Made by a program: the position numbers and the translations under genes
The notes under the pieces: model-generated
Told to the model about the DNA's origin: nothing
What the model saw: the letters and a program-made list of their open reading frames with translations, nothing else
Database searches by the model: none
DNA from: Comamonadaceae bacterium
GTDB taxonomy: Bacteria > Pseudomonadota > Gammaproteobacteria > Burkholderiales > Burkholderiaceae_C
Direction of reading: 5' to 3'
NCBI GenBank assembly: GCA_013297925.1
Contig: JAAFJC010000021.1
Coordinates: forward strand, 1 to 47,000
Length of the DNA stretch: 47,000 bases
Shown here: positions 1 to 8,465 of the stretch, piece after piece
How the letters are laid out: every line of letters starts with the position of its first letter
How positions within the stretch are numbered: the stretch's first letter is position 1

Positions 1-413
1 ACATGGTTGTCGTCGTGCGCTGGCAAGGCCCACGTGCGAATGGCATGCCGGAGCTGCACAAGCTCACGCCGCCCTTGGCTGTGTTGCAAGGCAAGGGCTT
101 CAAGGTAGCGCTCGTCACCGATGGGCGCATGAGTGGTGCATCGGGCAAAGTGCCTGCGGCAATTCATGTGAGCCCAGAAGCTTTGGCGGGCGGTGCGCTG
201 GCCAAGCTGCGCGATGGCGATATCGTGCGCCTAGATGGCGTGGCGGGCACACTGCAAGCCCTCGTGCCTGATGCCGAATGGCAGGCGCGGCCGCTTGCGC
301 AAATGCCTGCTGAACTCACGCAATCCAACGGCATCGGCATGGGGCGCGAATTGTTTGTGGCCTCACGCCGCAACGCCCTCACTGCTGAAGAAGGAGCCTG
401 CTCATGGCTTTGA
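1..413 (+). CDS. edd: 6-phosphogluconate dehydratase, C-terminal part (cut by window edge)
   Basis: This is the last ~137 codons of Edd, the Entner-Doudoroff enzyme that dehydrates 6-phosphogluconate to KDPG in the cytoplasm. The reading frame is open from base 3, so the start lies outside the window. The fragment carries the conserved IlvD/Edd C-terminal signatures [16 protein letters not shown] and [20 protein letters not shown], followed by a short tail. Its stop overlaps the start of the next gene by 10 bp, which indicates an edd-eda operon with coupled translation. The identity is clear; IlvD is less likely because KDPG aldolase follows directly. Confidence 0.93.
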   Translation, partial: MVVVVRWQGPRANGMPELHKLTPPLAVLQGKGFKVALVTDGRMSGASGKVPAAIHVSPEALAGGALAKLRDGDIVRLDGVAGTLQALVPDAEWQARPLAQMPAELTQSNGIGMGRELFVASRRNALTAEEGACSWL

Positions 414-1063
414 AACAACTCCCCGCCACGCTCACATCGCTCGATGTGATGCAAGATGCCCCCGTGATTCCAGTCATCGTGCTCAACGATGTGAATCATG
501 CTGTGCCCATGGCGCGCGCCTTGGTGGCAGGCGGCATCCGCATGCTGGAAGTCACGCTGCGCACACCTGTGGCTTTGCAGTGCATTGAGCGAATTGCCAA
601 GGAAGTGCCCGAAGCCGTTGCCGGTGCAGGCACCGTGCGCACGCCTGCCGAGGCGCAAGCTGCTGCGCGTGCAGGTGCGAAGTTTGCAGTGAGCCCCGGC
701 TTCACCAACGCGGTTGGCCAAGCCTGCCGCGATAACGGCTTGCCATTGCTGCCCGGTGTGGCCACGGGCAGCGAGATCATGATGGCTTCAGAAGCGGGTT
801 ACAAAGAGCTGAAATTCTTCCCCGCCATGCAAGCGGGTGGCCCCGCAATGCTCAAGGCCTGGGGAGGTCCGTTTTTTGATGTGAAATTCTGCCCCACCGG
901 TGGCGTGAGCGTGAGCAATGCCAAGGAATTTTTGAGCTTGCCTAATGTGATCTGCGTGGGTGGCTCATGGTTGGTGCCGGGCGATGCTTTGGCCGCAGGT
1001 GACTTGGCGCGCATCACCGAGCTGGCTCAGCAAACTGCTCTTCTACGCTCGGCTGTGCAGTAG
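404..1063 (+). CDS. eda: KDPG aldolase (2-dehydro-3-deoxyphosphogluconate aldolase)
   Basis: Class I aldolase that cleaves KDPG to pyruvate and glyceraldehyde 3-phosphate, the second Entner-Doudoroff step. It has 219 residues, the normal size for this trimeric TIM barrel. The catalytic glutamate is in LEVTLRT and the Schiff-base lysine is in LKFFPA; GTVRTP, SPGF and the phosphate-binding CPTGGV motif are all present. The ATG lies inside the end of edd (10-bp overlap), so translation is probably coupled. KHG aldolase activity is often shared by this family. Confidence 0.95.
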   Translation: MALKQLPATLTSLDVMQDAPVIPVIVLNDVNHAVPMARALVAGGIRMLEVTLRTPVALQCIERIAKEVPEAVAGAGTVRTPAEAQAAARAGAKFAVSPGFTNAVGQACRDNGLPLLPGVATGSEIMMASEAGYKELKFFPAMQAGGPAMLKAWGGPFFDVKFCPTGGVSVSNAKEFLSLPNVICVGGSWLVPGDALAAGDLARITELAQQTALLRSAVQ

Positions 1064-1092
1064 GTGACAGCCATGAGCGTGGTTTCGCTTTA

Positions 1093-1116
1093 AGCTCCAA
1101 ATATCACTTTGGAGCT
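1093..1116 (+). promoter_or_regulatory. hairpin that includes the gst Shine-Dalgarno
   Basis: A perfect 9-bp inverted repeat, AGCTCCAAA and TTTGGAGCT, with a 6-nt loop. Its 3' arm contains GGAG (1111-1114), the only good ribosome-binding site for the GTG start at 1121. There is no U-tract, so it is not a classical terminator. If it folds in mRNA it would mask the gst ribosome-binding site. Confidence 0.5.
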
Positions 1117-1120
1117 CATC

Positions 1121-1774
1121 GTGACTATCACGCTGTGCGGTTTCCCTGTCTCGAACTATTACAACAAAGTCAAGCTCGCCCTGCTTGAAAAAGGCTTGCC
1201 CTTCACCGAAGAAGTTGTGATGACCAAGAGCACGGATTCTGCTGTGCTGGCCGCTTCTCCTTTGGCTAAAATTCCGTTCATTCGCACACCGCAGGGCGGT
1301 TTGTGTGAGAGCCAGGTGATCATGGAATACATCGAGGCAGTGCAGCCGCTGCCTGCGCTGTTACCTGCTGATCCGTTTGCTGCGGCCAAGGTGCGCGAGC
1401 TGTGCACGTTTATTGATTTGCATTTGGAGCTGGTGGCTCGCGATTTGTATGGCCAAGCCTTCTTTGGCGGCACGGTGAGCGAAGGTTCTCAAGTCCGCGT
1501 GAAGAAGCAACTTGAGAAGAACATTCCAGCCTTCATGAAGCTCGCTAAATTTTCACCGATGGTGGCTGGCGGCGAGCAATTCACGATGGCTGATTGCGCG
1601 GCTTGGGTGAATTTGCCACTGGTGGGTATGGCGACCAAGGCCGTGTTTGGCGAAGACATGCTGATCGCGATGGGCTGCGATTACAAGCCCTATGTCAAGT
1701 TGATTGGCGAGCGGCCCGCAGCGCAAAAAGTAGCGGCTGATCGCAAGGCTGCAACTGCAAAGGCAGCGGGCTAA
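1121..1774 (+). CDS. glutathione S-transferase family protein
   Basis: Cytosolic GST-fold protein of 217 residues. The N-terminal thioredoxin-like domain (about residues 1-80) contains SNYYNKVKLALLEKGLPF and the cis-Pro/glutathione-binding region KIPFIRTPQGGLCESQVIMEYI. The helical C-terminal domain ends with FTMADCAAWVNLPL. The GTG at 1121 is chosen because GGAG lies 6 nt upstream; an in-frame TTG at 1109 has no ribosome-binding site. The substrate cannot be told from sequence. It follows eda after 57 bp and could be a separate unit or read-through from edd-eda. Confidence 0.85.
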   Translation: MTITLCGFPVSNYYNKVKLALLEKGLPFTEEVVMTKSTDSAVLAASPLAKIPFIRTPQGGLCESQVIMEYIEAVQPLPALLPADPFAAAKVRELCTFIDLHLELVARDLYGQAFFGGTVSEGSQVRVKKQLEKNIPAFMKLAKFSPMVAGGEQFTMADCAAWVNLPLVGMATKAVFGEDMLIAMGCDYKPYVKLIGERPAAQKVAADRKAATAKAAG

Positions 1775-1777
1775 GAA

Positions 1778-2272
1778 TTACTTGCCGCGCCTGACTCGCA
1801 ATATCTCATCCAAGATCAAGCAAGCCGCGCCAATGGTGATGGCGCTGTCTGCCACGTTGAAGGCGGGGAAATGCCAGGTGCCATAGTAAAAGTCGAGAAA
1901 ATCGACGACGTAGCCGTGCAGCAAGCGATCAACGACGTTACCGATTGCGCCGCCCAAGATGCAAGCCAGCGCGAAGGCGAAGAGCTTTTGCGCATGATGG
2001 CTGCGTAGCATCCAGAGGATGAAGATCGTGGCCACAGCGCCAATGCCTGTGAAGAACCATCTCTGCCAGCCGCCTGCACCTGCGAGGAAGGAGAAGGCCG
2101 CGCCGGTGTTGTGGGCGCGCACGATGTTGAAAAAGCTCGTCACGGGTGTGCTGTCGCCGAGCTTGTAGTAGCCGATGATGAGCGTCTTGGTGAATTGATC
2201 GGCCAAGATGATGATGATGGCAAGGATGAGCCAAGGCAGCATGCCTTGGAAAGTGGTTTTGGACTTAGGCAT
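1778..2272 (-). CDS. lspA: lipoprotein signal peptidase (signal peptidase II)
   Basis: Inner-membrane aspartic protease that removes signal peptides from diacylated prolipoproteins. Four hydrophobic segments are visible. The two catalytic aspartates are in [19 protein letters not shown] and [11 protein letters not shown]. The start is ambiguous: ATG at 2272 (PKSK..., preceded by GAGAAG at 7 nt) overlaps ileS by 8 bp, and an ATG at 2296 would add eight residues and extend the overlap to 32 bp. Either way it is translationally coupled to ileS, the usual ribF-ileS-lspA order of proteobacteria. It converges on gst with only 3 bp between the stops. Confidence 0.93.
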   Translation of the reverse strand: MPKSKTTFQGMLPWLILAIIIILADQFTKTLIIGYYKLGDSTPVTSFFNIVRAHNTGAAFSFLAGAGGWQRWFFTGIGAVATIFILWMLRSHHAQKLFAFALACILGGAIGNVVDRLLHGYVVDFLDFYYGTWHFPAFNVADSAITIGAACLILDEILRVRRGK

Positions 2273-5177
2273 GGGTACGCTTCTCACCTTCGCCATGTAG
2301 ATTGCTCACGCAGCGCCCGCAGATTGTGGGGTGTGCTGCATCTGAGCCCACATCTTCCACATAGTGCCAGCAGCGCTCGCATTTGGTGTGGTTTGACGGG
2401 GTAACCGACATAGATACTGCGCTACCAGCTACTAAATTGATAGCGGATGTGATGAAGATGAACTTCACATCTTTTCCTAGGCTAGAGAGCAATGCATAGT
2501 CATCCGCAGGCACGGTGAGCTGCACTTCGGCTTGCAAGGAGCTGCCTACCTTGCCTTCCGCACGCAACGTTTCAATCGCTTTATTCACCTCATCACGGAT
2601 CGCGCGAATGCGGCTGTATTTGGCGATCAGAGCAACATCTGCGCCTTCAAACTTCCAATAGGTTTCTGTGAAGATCGTGCCCGACTCAGACTTACCAAAC
2701 ACCGCCCACGCCTCTTCCGCAGTGAACGACAAGAACGGTGCCATCCAGCGCAGCATGCCTTGCGTGATGTGCCAGAGCGCAGTTTGCGCGCTGCGGCGGG
2801 CGTGGCTTTTTGCGGCTGTGGTGTAGAGCCGATCTTTGAGCACATCGAGATAGAAGCCGCCTAAATCTTCGCTGCAATAGAGCTGGAGTTTGGCGACCAC
2901 GGGGTGGAATTCATACACTTTGTAGTGCGCCAAGATTTCATCTTGCAATTGCGCAGCGCGTGCCAGAGCGTAGCGATCTACTTCGAGCAATTCCCTGAGC
3001 GGTACAGCATCTTTCGCAGCATCAAAATCACTCGCGTTGGCCAACAAGAATTTCAGCGTGTTGCGGATGCGGCGATAGGTGTCCACCACGCGGGCCAGGA
3101 TTTTGTCGTCGCCGGCGATATCGCCTGAATAGTCGCTCGCAGCCACCCAGAGGCGGATGATTTCTGCGCCGAGTTTGTCGCTCACCTGCTGGGGCTCGAT
3201 CCCGTTTTTCAGGCTCTTGCTCATCTTGATGCCTTTGCTGTCCACGGTAAAGCCGTGGGTGAGCAGGCCGCGATACGGCGCGCGGCCATACATGGCGCAG
3301 GCGGTGAGCAAGGAGGAGTGGAACCAGCCACGATGTTGGTCATGGCCTTCGAGGTACAAGTCAGCTTCAGGGCCCGAACTATGTGCATTGGGTGCAGAGC
3401 CATCGGCGGCGAGGTGTGAGCCTTTGAGCACGGTGGTGTGCGTTGTGCCCGAGTCGAACCATACTTCGAGGATGTCGGTGCTCTTGGTGTATTGCTCAGC
3501 GTTTTGCGCGCCGACTTTAGCGAAGATCTCGGCAGCGCTGAGCTTGCTCCAAGCCTCGATGCCGCCTTTTTCTACGATGCTTGCTGCCAGATCAACCAGC
3601 TCCAGCGTCATCGGATGCAGCTCGCCAGAATCGACGTGGGTAAACAGCGGCAGGGGCACGCCCCATGAGCGTTGGCGGGAGATGCACCAATCGGGGCGGC
3701 CTGCGATCATGTCGCGCAAGCGCACTTTGCCGTTCTCAGGGTAGAAGCTGGTCTGCTCAATCGCATCGAGCGCGAGCTCGCGCAGGCTTTTGGGTGCTTT
3801 GTCTTTGGTGAACACGCCCTCGCCCTGATCCATGCGCACAAACCATTGCGAGGCCGCGCGGTAGATCACCGGCGTTTTGTGCCGCCAGCAATGCGGGTAG
3901 CTGTGGGTGATGTCATACGTGGCGAACAAGCGGTTGTTGTCGCGCAGGGTGTTGATGATTTCGGCGCAGGCTTTCCAGATGTTGAGCCCGCCAAACAGTG
4001 GCAAGGCTTCTTCATAGCGGCCATTGCCTTGCACCGGGTTCAAGATGTCGTCATACGCCATGCCGTTGGCGATGCAGGAGTTAAAGTCTTCCACGCCGTA
4101 AGCGGGCGAGGAGTGAACGATACCTGTGCCGTCATCGGCCGTGGCGTAATCAGCCACGAAGATGGGCGAGAAGCGGTCGTAGCCTTCGTGCACATGTGCC
4201 AGAGGGTGCTTGAATTTGATTCTGTCGAGCGTTTTGCCGACCGTGGTGGCGATGATTTTGCCGGTGAGCTTGTAGCGCTCTAGGCATTTCTCTACCAACG
4301 TCTCAGCCAGCATGATCAGGCCGCGCTCGGTGTCTACCAAAGCGTAAGTCAACTCAGGATTCAAGTTCATCGCTTGGTTGGCGGGGATCGTCCACGCAGT
4401 CGTCGTCCAGATCACGGCGAAAATATCCGTTCGCTCTGATTTCGAAGCCCCAGCCAGCCCTTCGACAAGCCCAGGGCGACCGGTGGGATTGCCAAAGGCT
4501 GCAAGTAGTTTCTCGGGCTCGGCGCAGAGAAAGCCCACGTCAAGCGTGGAAGATTTTTTGTCGGCGTATTCGATCTCGAATTCAGCCAGCGATGAGCCGC
4601 AGTCAAAGCACCAATACACCGGCTTCAAACCGCGATAGACAAAGCCACGCTCCATCACGCGCTTAAACGCGCGGATTTCGTTGGCCTCGGTTTGGAAATC
4701 CATGGTTCGGTACGGCCGATCCCATTCTCCCAAGACACCTAAGCGTTTGAAATCAGCCATTTGCCCGGCGATCTGCTCGGTGGCATAAGCGCGGGCTTTG
4801 GATTGCATGTCGTCTCGGCTCAGATTACGGCCAAACTGTTTTTCAATCGCGTTTTCAATCGGTAGCCCATGGCAATCCCAGCCGGGGATGTATTGCGCGT
4901 CAAAGCCATCGAGCTGACGGGCTTTGGTGATCATGTCCTTCAAGATCTTGTTGACGGCATGGCCCATGTGGATTTGGCCATTGGCATAGGGCGGGCCATC
5001 ATGCAAGATGAATTTGGGCGCGCCGTGGCGGGCATCGCGCAGCTTTTTGTAAATGCCTTTTTCATCCCACTCTTTCGCCCAAGCCGGCTCGCGCTTGGGT
5101 AAATCGCCACGCATCGGGAAAGGCGTGTCGGGGAGATTCAGGGTTTGGCGGTAATCGGTGGCGGTGGATTCGGTCAT
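2265..5177 (-). CDS. ileS: isoleucyl-tRNA synthetase
   Basis: Class I aminoacyl-tRNA synthetase of about 970 residues that charges tRNA-Ile and edits valine. The ATP-binding HMGH is at about residues 70-73 and KMSKS is in [11 protein letters not shown]. The editing domain lies between them, and a C-terminal zinc-binding tail has CERC and CGRC pairs. ATG at 5177 gives the family-like N-terminus ([23 protein letters not shown]); the open frame extends seven codons upstream. Residues about 912-924 are encoded by a copy of the dispersed 42-bp palindromic element, without an obvious length change. The gene lies between ribF and lspA in the same direction. Confidence 0.97.
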   Translation of the reverse strand: MTESTATDYRQTLNLPDTPFPMRGDLPKREPAWAKEWDEKGIYKKLRDARHGAPKFILHDGPPYANGQIHMGHAVNKILKDMITKARQLDGFDAQYIPGWDCHGLPIENAIEKQFGRNLSRDDMQSKARAYATEQIAGQMADFKRLGVLGEWDRPYRTMDFQTEANEIRAFKRVMERGFVYRGLKPVYWCFDCGSSLAEFEIEYADKKSSTLDVGFLCAEPEKLLAAFGNPTGRPGLVEGLAGASKSERTDIFAVIWTTTAWTIPANQAMNLNPELTYALVDTERGLIMLAETLVEKCLERYKLTGKIIATTVGKTLDRIKFKHPLAHVHEGYDRFSPIFVADYATADDGTGIVHSSPAYGVEDFNSCIANGMAYDDILNPVQGNGRYEEALPLFGGLNIWKACAEIINTLRDNNRLFATYDITHSYPHCWRHKTPVIYRAASQWFVRMDQGEGVFTKDKAPKSLRELALDAIEQTSFYPENGKVRLRDMIAGRPDWCISRQRSWGVPLPLFTHVDSGELHPMTLELVDLAASIVEKGGIEAWSKLSAAEIFAKVGAQNAEQYTKSTDILEVWFDSGTTHTTVLKGSHLAADGSAPNAHSSGPEADLYLEGHDQHRGWFHSSLLTACAMYGRAPYRGLLTHGFTVDSKGIKMSKSLKNGIEPQQVSDKLGAEIIRLWVAASDYSGDIAGDDKILARVVDTYRRIRNTLKFLLANASDFDAAKDAVPLRELLEVDRYALARAAQLQDEILAHYKVYEFHPVVAKLQLYCSEDLGGFYLDVLKDRLYTTAAKSHARRSAQTALWHITQGMLRWMAPFLSFTAEEAWAVFGKSESGTIFTETYWKFEGADVALIAKYSRIRAIRDEVNKAIETLRAEGKVGSSLQAEVQLTVPADDYALLSSLGKDVKFIFITSAINLVAGSAVSMSVTPSNHTKCERCWHYVEDVGSDAAHPTICGRCVSNLHGEGEKRTHA
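2405..2444 (-). repeat. palindromic element copy A, inside ileS
   Basis: On the gene strand it reads GCTATCAATTTAGTAGC, then TGGTAGCGCAGTATC, then TATGTCGG, a close match to the element consensus. It is read in the common frame and encodes [13 protein letters not shown] near the C-terminus of IleS. Confidence 0.6.
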
Positions 5178-5200
5178 GATGAATTTGAAGCGTATCAAAG

Positions 5201-5280
5201 AACGCAGAATACAAATAAAAGAATTTTTCGCGTCTTTCGCGCAACTTTTGCGACTTTCGCGTACCGGATGTTTGAATTTT
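5201..5280 (-). repeat. degenerate intercistronic GACGCA-type inverted repeat (R0)
   Basis: Between ribF and ileS. The right part holds decayed GCGTCTTTCGCGCAACTTTT-type units and ends in GTACCGGATGTTTGAAT, like the right end of the copy at 44818-44957. The left arm is nearly lost, with only AACGCAGAATAC remaining. I regard it as a decayed member of the family seen at 11029, 20547, 23581, 38601 and 44818. Confidence 0.5.
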
Positions 5281-5321
5281 TGATATCAAACATGGCTCAA
5301 CGGAGCGGGGCGGCTGCCCCA

Positions 5322-6341
5322 TCAAATTCGTGTGCTGGTCGTGGAGAAGTATTCACGCGCAGCCACCACGTCGCGTGCAATGCCTTCAGTTAGGGCATGC
5401 AGGCCGTCGTATTTGAGCTCGTCGTGTAGTTTGTGCAGGAGTTCCACATAGACGATTTTACCGTAGCCGTGCTCTTGGCTGAGGGTGGATGGCCAGTCCA
5501 AGATGTGGGTCTCTAGCAGCACGCGGCCACCGTTGACATCATTCGCATCGAGCGAGGGGCGGATGCCGAGATTGGCCACGCCGTCTAGGGGCTTATCCCC
5601 CAAGCCATGCACGCGCACGCAGAAGATGCCGCTGGCGGCACATTTCCACGCGTTATTTTTGGAGGAAAAGCGCAGATTCAGCGTGCGAAAGCCACCGGGA
5701 AGATGCGCGTCTTTGCCCAGCTCCCGCCCGAGTTTGCGGCCATGCACCACATGGCCGCTGATGCTGTAGGGGCGGCCTAGCAGCTTGGCGGCATCTGCCA
5801 TGCGCCCTTGCGCCAGCGCTTCGCGCACGGCAGAGCTGGAGACTCTCAGGCCATGCACCTCGTAGCTCTGCATGCGAGCTACGTCAAAGCCTTTGAGCTG
5901 ACCCTGTGCGTCTAAGGTGGCGTAATCGCCCGCGCGCTTTGCACCAAAGCGGAAATCATCGCCCACGAGCACGTATTTCGCGCCGAGGCCTTTGACCAAG
6001 ACTTCATCGATAAAGGCTTGAGGCGATAGGCTGGCCAGCTTGGCGTTGAACGGCAAGATCACCGCTTGATCCACGCCGCATCTTGCCAATTCCGTGAGCT
6101 TGTCTCGCAGCGTGGCAATGCGCGCCGGTGCGAGCTCCGGCTTGCCCGCCACAGCAGCGAAATAGTCGCGTGGATGCGGCTCAAAGCTCATCACACAGCT
6201 GGGCACGCCCCGGTGCGCCGCTTCTGAGCGCAGCAGCGCGATCATGGCCTGATGGCCGCGATGCACCCCATCGAAATTACCAATCGTCACCGCGCATGCT
6301 GGAGCAATACCGGGGTGATTCAGGCCGCGAAAGACGTTCAT
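5322..6341 (-). CDS. ribF: bifunctional riboflavin kinase / FAD synthetase
   Basis: Makes FMN and then FAD from riboflavin. It has 339 residues. The N-terminal nucleotidyltransferase domain carries TIGNFDGVHRGHQ (HxGH-type), SFEPHPRDYF and VGDDFRFGAKRAGD, with SSSAVREAL at its end. The C-terminal kinase domain has the GRKLGRELG region, NLGIRPSLDAN and ETHILD. The start VFRGLNHPGIAPACA matches the usual N-terminus. Only 5 bp separate the ATG from the end of a MITE-like element, so its leader derives from that element and no clear Shine-Dalgarno is seen. Confidence 0.95.
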   Translation of the reverse strand: MNVFRGLNHPGIAPACAVTIGNFDGVHRGHQAMIALLRSEAAHRGVPSCVMSFEPHPRDYFAAVAGKPELAPARIATLRDKLTELARCGVDQAVILPFNAKLASLSPQAFIDEVLVKGLGAKYVLVGDDFRFGAKRAGDYATLDAQGQLKGFDVARMQSYEVHGLRVSSSAVREALAQGRMADAAKLLGRPYSISGHVVHGRKLGRELGKDAHLPGGFRTLNLRFSSKNNAWKCAASGIFCVRVHGLGDKPLDGVANLGIRPSLDANDVNGGRVLLETHILDWPSTLSQEHGYGKIVYVELLHKLHDELKYDGLHALTEGIARDVVAAREYFSTTSTRI

Positions 6342-6346
6342 AAGAG

Positions 6347-6617
6347 CTAGGGCGTGTTAATACTATTTCTGGAGAGCGCGTTGCGAGTCAAAAAAGTCTC
6401 AGGCAAGGCGCGAAATGCAGCCGGGGTAGCCCCCCGGCAAGGCTTCGCAACGCCGCCTGAGGCTTTTTTGGCCGCAACCCTTCGGGAATGTGTGGCAAAA
6501 ACCGCCACTCGTCGTTGCTCGTCTAGGTAAGGCTCCAGCCTTACCGTCGTCGTGCGCCTAGATTGGCGGCTTTTGACACTCATTCGCGCCTCCATAAATA
6601 GTATTAACACGCCCTAG
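6347..6617. mobile_element. MITE-like element with ~36-bp terminal inverted repeats
   Basis: A 271-bp segment starts CTAGGGCGTGTTAATACTAT and ends with the complement ATAGTATTAACACGCCCTAG. The arms continue inward to about 36 bp with two mismatches. CTAG at each tip may be, or overlap, the target duplication. Internal hairpins include GTAAGGCT-cc-AGCCTTAC and a GCCGCC/GGCGGC pair. The one open frame (87 codons, minus) has no recognisable domain and spans the repeat arms, so I treat the element as non-autonomous. No transposase is present. Confidence 0.75.
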
Positions 6618-6619
6618 AT

Positions 6620-6662
6620 GCTCTATTAATTTGATAGCACTTCGCGCATATTCCATGCCGGC
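6620..6662 (+). repeat. palindromic element copy N (intergenic)
   Basis: CTATTAATTTGATAGC, then ACTTCGCGCATATTCC, then ATGCCGGC: a full-length copy immediately next to the MITE end. The remaining ~100 bp to the HNH start are AT-rich, with a small ATACA/TGTAT inverted repeat near 6688-6706 but no convincing promoter. Confidence 0.65.
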
Positions 6663-6767
6663 CAGTAGGGGTTTTTGGTCATAAAAGATACACGAATATG
6701 CTGTATATTGTGACTTAAGACGGTTAGGTGCTTTTTCTAGTTCGGTTTTTACTGCTGGAGGTGCGTT

Positions 6768-7325
6768 TTGAAGGTCTTGAAGCTATCTGCCCAGGGGCTG
6801 CCACAAAGTTGGATCAGCCTGGAGCAAGCGGTCATCCACTATGCCGCCGAAGAGGTGCGCTGGGAAGTGGGCGAGCGCGTGGCCACGTTTCGCGGTGGGC
6901 ACAACGCCATCACGGGCGAGCAGAGCATCATTCATATCAGCTCCATCGTCGGCACCAAGGGCGTGCCCGATATCAACCCCTTCGATCTGCGCCCAGGCCT
7001 CACCAACTCTAAACTCTTCGTACGCGACCGCAACGTCTGCGCCTACTGCGGCAACCACTTCCACGAAGAACACCTCACGCGCGAGCACATCATCCCGTAT
7101 GCCCAAGGCGGCGTAGATGGCTGGATGAACGTCGTCACCGCCTGCAAAAGCTGCAACCACCGCAAAGCCGCCCGCACGCCCGAACAGGCGCATATGCCTT
7201 TGCTTTACACGCCCTATGTGCCCAGCCTGTGGGAAGATTTCATTCTGCGCAACCGCCGCATTTTGGCCGATCAGATGGAATTTCTGATGGCGCATTTGCC
7301 GAAGACATCACGCCTGTACGCTTGA
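6768..7325 (+). CDS. HNH endonuclease family protein
   Basis: A 185-residue protein with an HNH nuclease domain at about residues 88-135. It carries the zinc-binding CAYC and CKSC pairs and the core HLTREHIIPYAQGG (His-Ile-Ile-Pro form), followed by WMNVVTACKSCNHRK. The start is TTG at 6768, supported by GGAGG 6 nt upstream; no better ATG gives the full N-terminal region. This solitary HNH type is common in Burkholderiales and its biological role is not known to me. Its stop lies directly against the stop of the converging GAF/GGDEF gene. Confidence 0.85.
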   Translation: MKVLKLSAQGLPQSWISLEQAVIHYAAEEVRWEVGERVATFRGGHNAITGEQSIIHISSIVGTKGVPDINPFDLRPGLTNSKLFVRDRNVCAYCGNHFHEEHLTREHIIPYAQGGVDGWMNVVTACKSCNHRKAARTPEQAHMPLLYTPYVPSLWEDFILRNRRILADQMEFLMAHLPKTSRLYA

Positions 7326-8360
7326 TTAAGTCAAGATCGAGGTGTTGCCTATGTTTTCCGTCAAGCGGGCCATGACAGCATCCAGCAACACTTCCGGGTC
7401 ATCAGCAACATACTCAGGTTTGAGGCTCAAGACGGCGCTTGAAATACTGAGCTGATGGCTGAAGGCAATGCCCGCAATCGGGCGATGCCCTTCGCTTTGC
7501 AAGAACGTGGCGACCTGTTCGCGCAGCAGGCTATTGTCTCGGGCACCAAACATCACACAGGCGCGCCCACCAGCCATGCGGCAGAGCACGGCGTTGCTCG
7601 GCAGTCTTTGGCGAATGAATTGCGATATCAAAGCGGCTCGCAGCTCATGTGCACCGACTTGCCCTTCGCCCACATTGAAATCTTCGACGTTATGGATGTT
7701 GATCGCACACAGCGCAGCGAAAGCTTTTCCTTCGTGCACGTCGCGAAGCGTACGGCGCATGAGCTCGCAAAAGCCGCGTTCACTCCAAGCACCCGTATTC
7801 GGATCAAGCAGTTGTTGCCGGCGCTGGATGCTGGATTCTTGCAGTAGTCGTTTTTGTTGATCACTCAGGCTGTCGGCTCTGATTTCGGATTCGGCCATCC
7901 GCGCCAGATCGGCCATGATTTCTTGATCTTCGGAAGAATAAGTGCGCGGCATCGTGTCGAGCACGCAAAGCGTACCGACGCGCAGACCCGGCGCAAGCTG
8001 CAAAGGCCAGCCGCAATACGAGCGCACATGGGGTGGGCCAATCACCAGAGGATTTCGTGCAAAGCGTGGATCTGCGTGTGTATCCGGCACAAAAAATGAG
8101 TCATCAAACATGATGGCATGCCCACAAAAGGATTCACTGCGTGCGGTCTGCGGTGTGCTTAAACCTTGCGCTGACCGAAACCACTGCACATCCTCTTCAA
8201 CGATGGATATCAAGGCAATCGGCACATGCATCATCCGCTGCGCCATTCGAGTGATGCGGTCAAACCGATCTTCCCGAGGGACATAGGCGCACATGGCAGC
8301 TCGCAGCGCGGCCAAACGCTCGGGCTCGTTGTCGGGAATTGGTGCAATCTTGTAGTCCAT
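7326..8360 (-). CDS. GAF-domain protein with degenerate GGDEF domain
   Basis: 344 residues. A GAF sensor domain (about 25-162) contains the typical SESFCGHAI, FVPDTHADPRF and RSYCGWPLQ blocks. It is followed by a diguanylate-cyclase-like domain (about 180-340). The domain start DPNTGAWSERGF resembles the usual DPLTGLxNRR, but the signature GGDEF is replaced by GGRAC at residues 264-268. Cyclase activity is therefore unlikely, and it may act as a ligand-sensing or protein-binding module. GGAGAGG lies 7 nt upstream of the ATG. It converges with the HNH gene with no gap. Confidence 0.82.
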   Translation of the reverse strand: MDYKIAPIPDNEPERLAALRAAMCAYVPREDRFDRITRMAQRMMHVPIALISIVEEDVQWFRSAQGLSTPQTARSESFCGHAIMFDDSFFVPDTHADPRFARNPLVIGPPHVRSYCGWPLQLAPGLRVGTLCVLDTMPRTYSSEDQEIMADLARMAESEIRADSLSDQQKRLLQESSIQRRQQLLDPNTGAWSERGFCELMRRTLRDVHEGKAFAALCAINIHNVEDFNVGEGQVGAHELRAALISQFIRQRLPSNAVLCRMAGGRACVMFGARDNSLLREQVATFLQSEGHRPIAGIAFSHQLSISSAVLSLKPEYVADDPEVLLDAVMARLTENIGNTSILT

Positions 8361-8406
8361 CGGTCAACCTCTCCGTTGCCCAAACGCGTTGCGTTTTAGA
8401 TGCAAT

Positions 8407-8427
8407 ATGTTACATAGATGCTAACAT
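8407..8427 (-). promoter_or_regulatory. inverted repeat upstream of the GAF/GGDEF gene
   Basis: ATGTTA-n9-TAACAT lies 47 bp upstream of the ATG at 8360, in the likely promoter region. The arms are only 6 bp, so this is a candidate operator and no more. Confidence 0.25.
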
Positions 8428-8465
8428 CGAAACGGAACGTCGCAAGACAGAATGCAGGCTTGGCG

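Noticed and set aside
3672-4283. Long plus-strand open frames opposite ileS and other large genes
   Set aside because: Shadow frames with no family signature, no ribosome-binding site, and fully covered by well-supported genes on the other strand.
6347-6610. 87-codon open frame in the MITE
   Set aside because: It is bounded by the terminal repeats, has no domain or ribosome-binding site, and its composition matches translated repeat.
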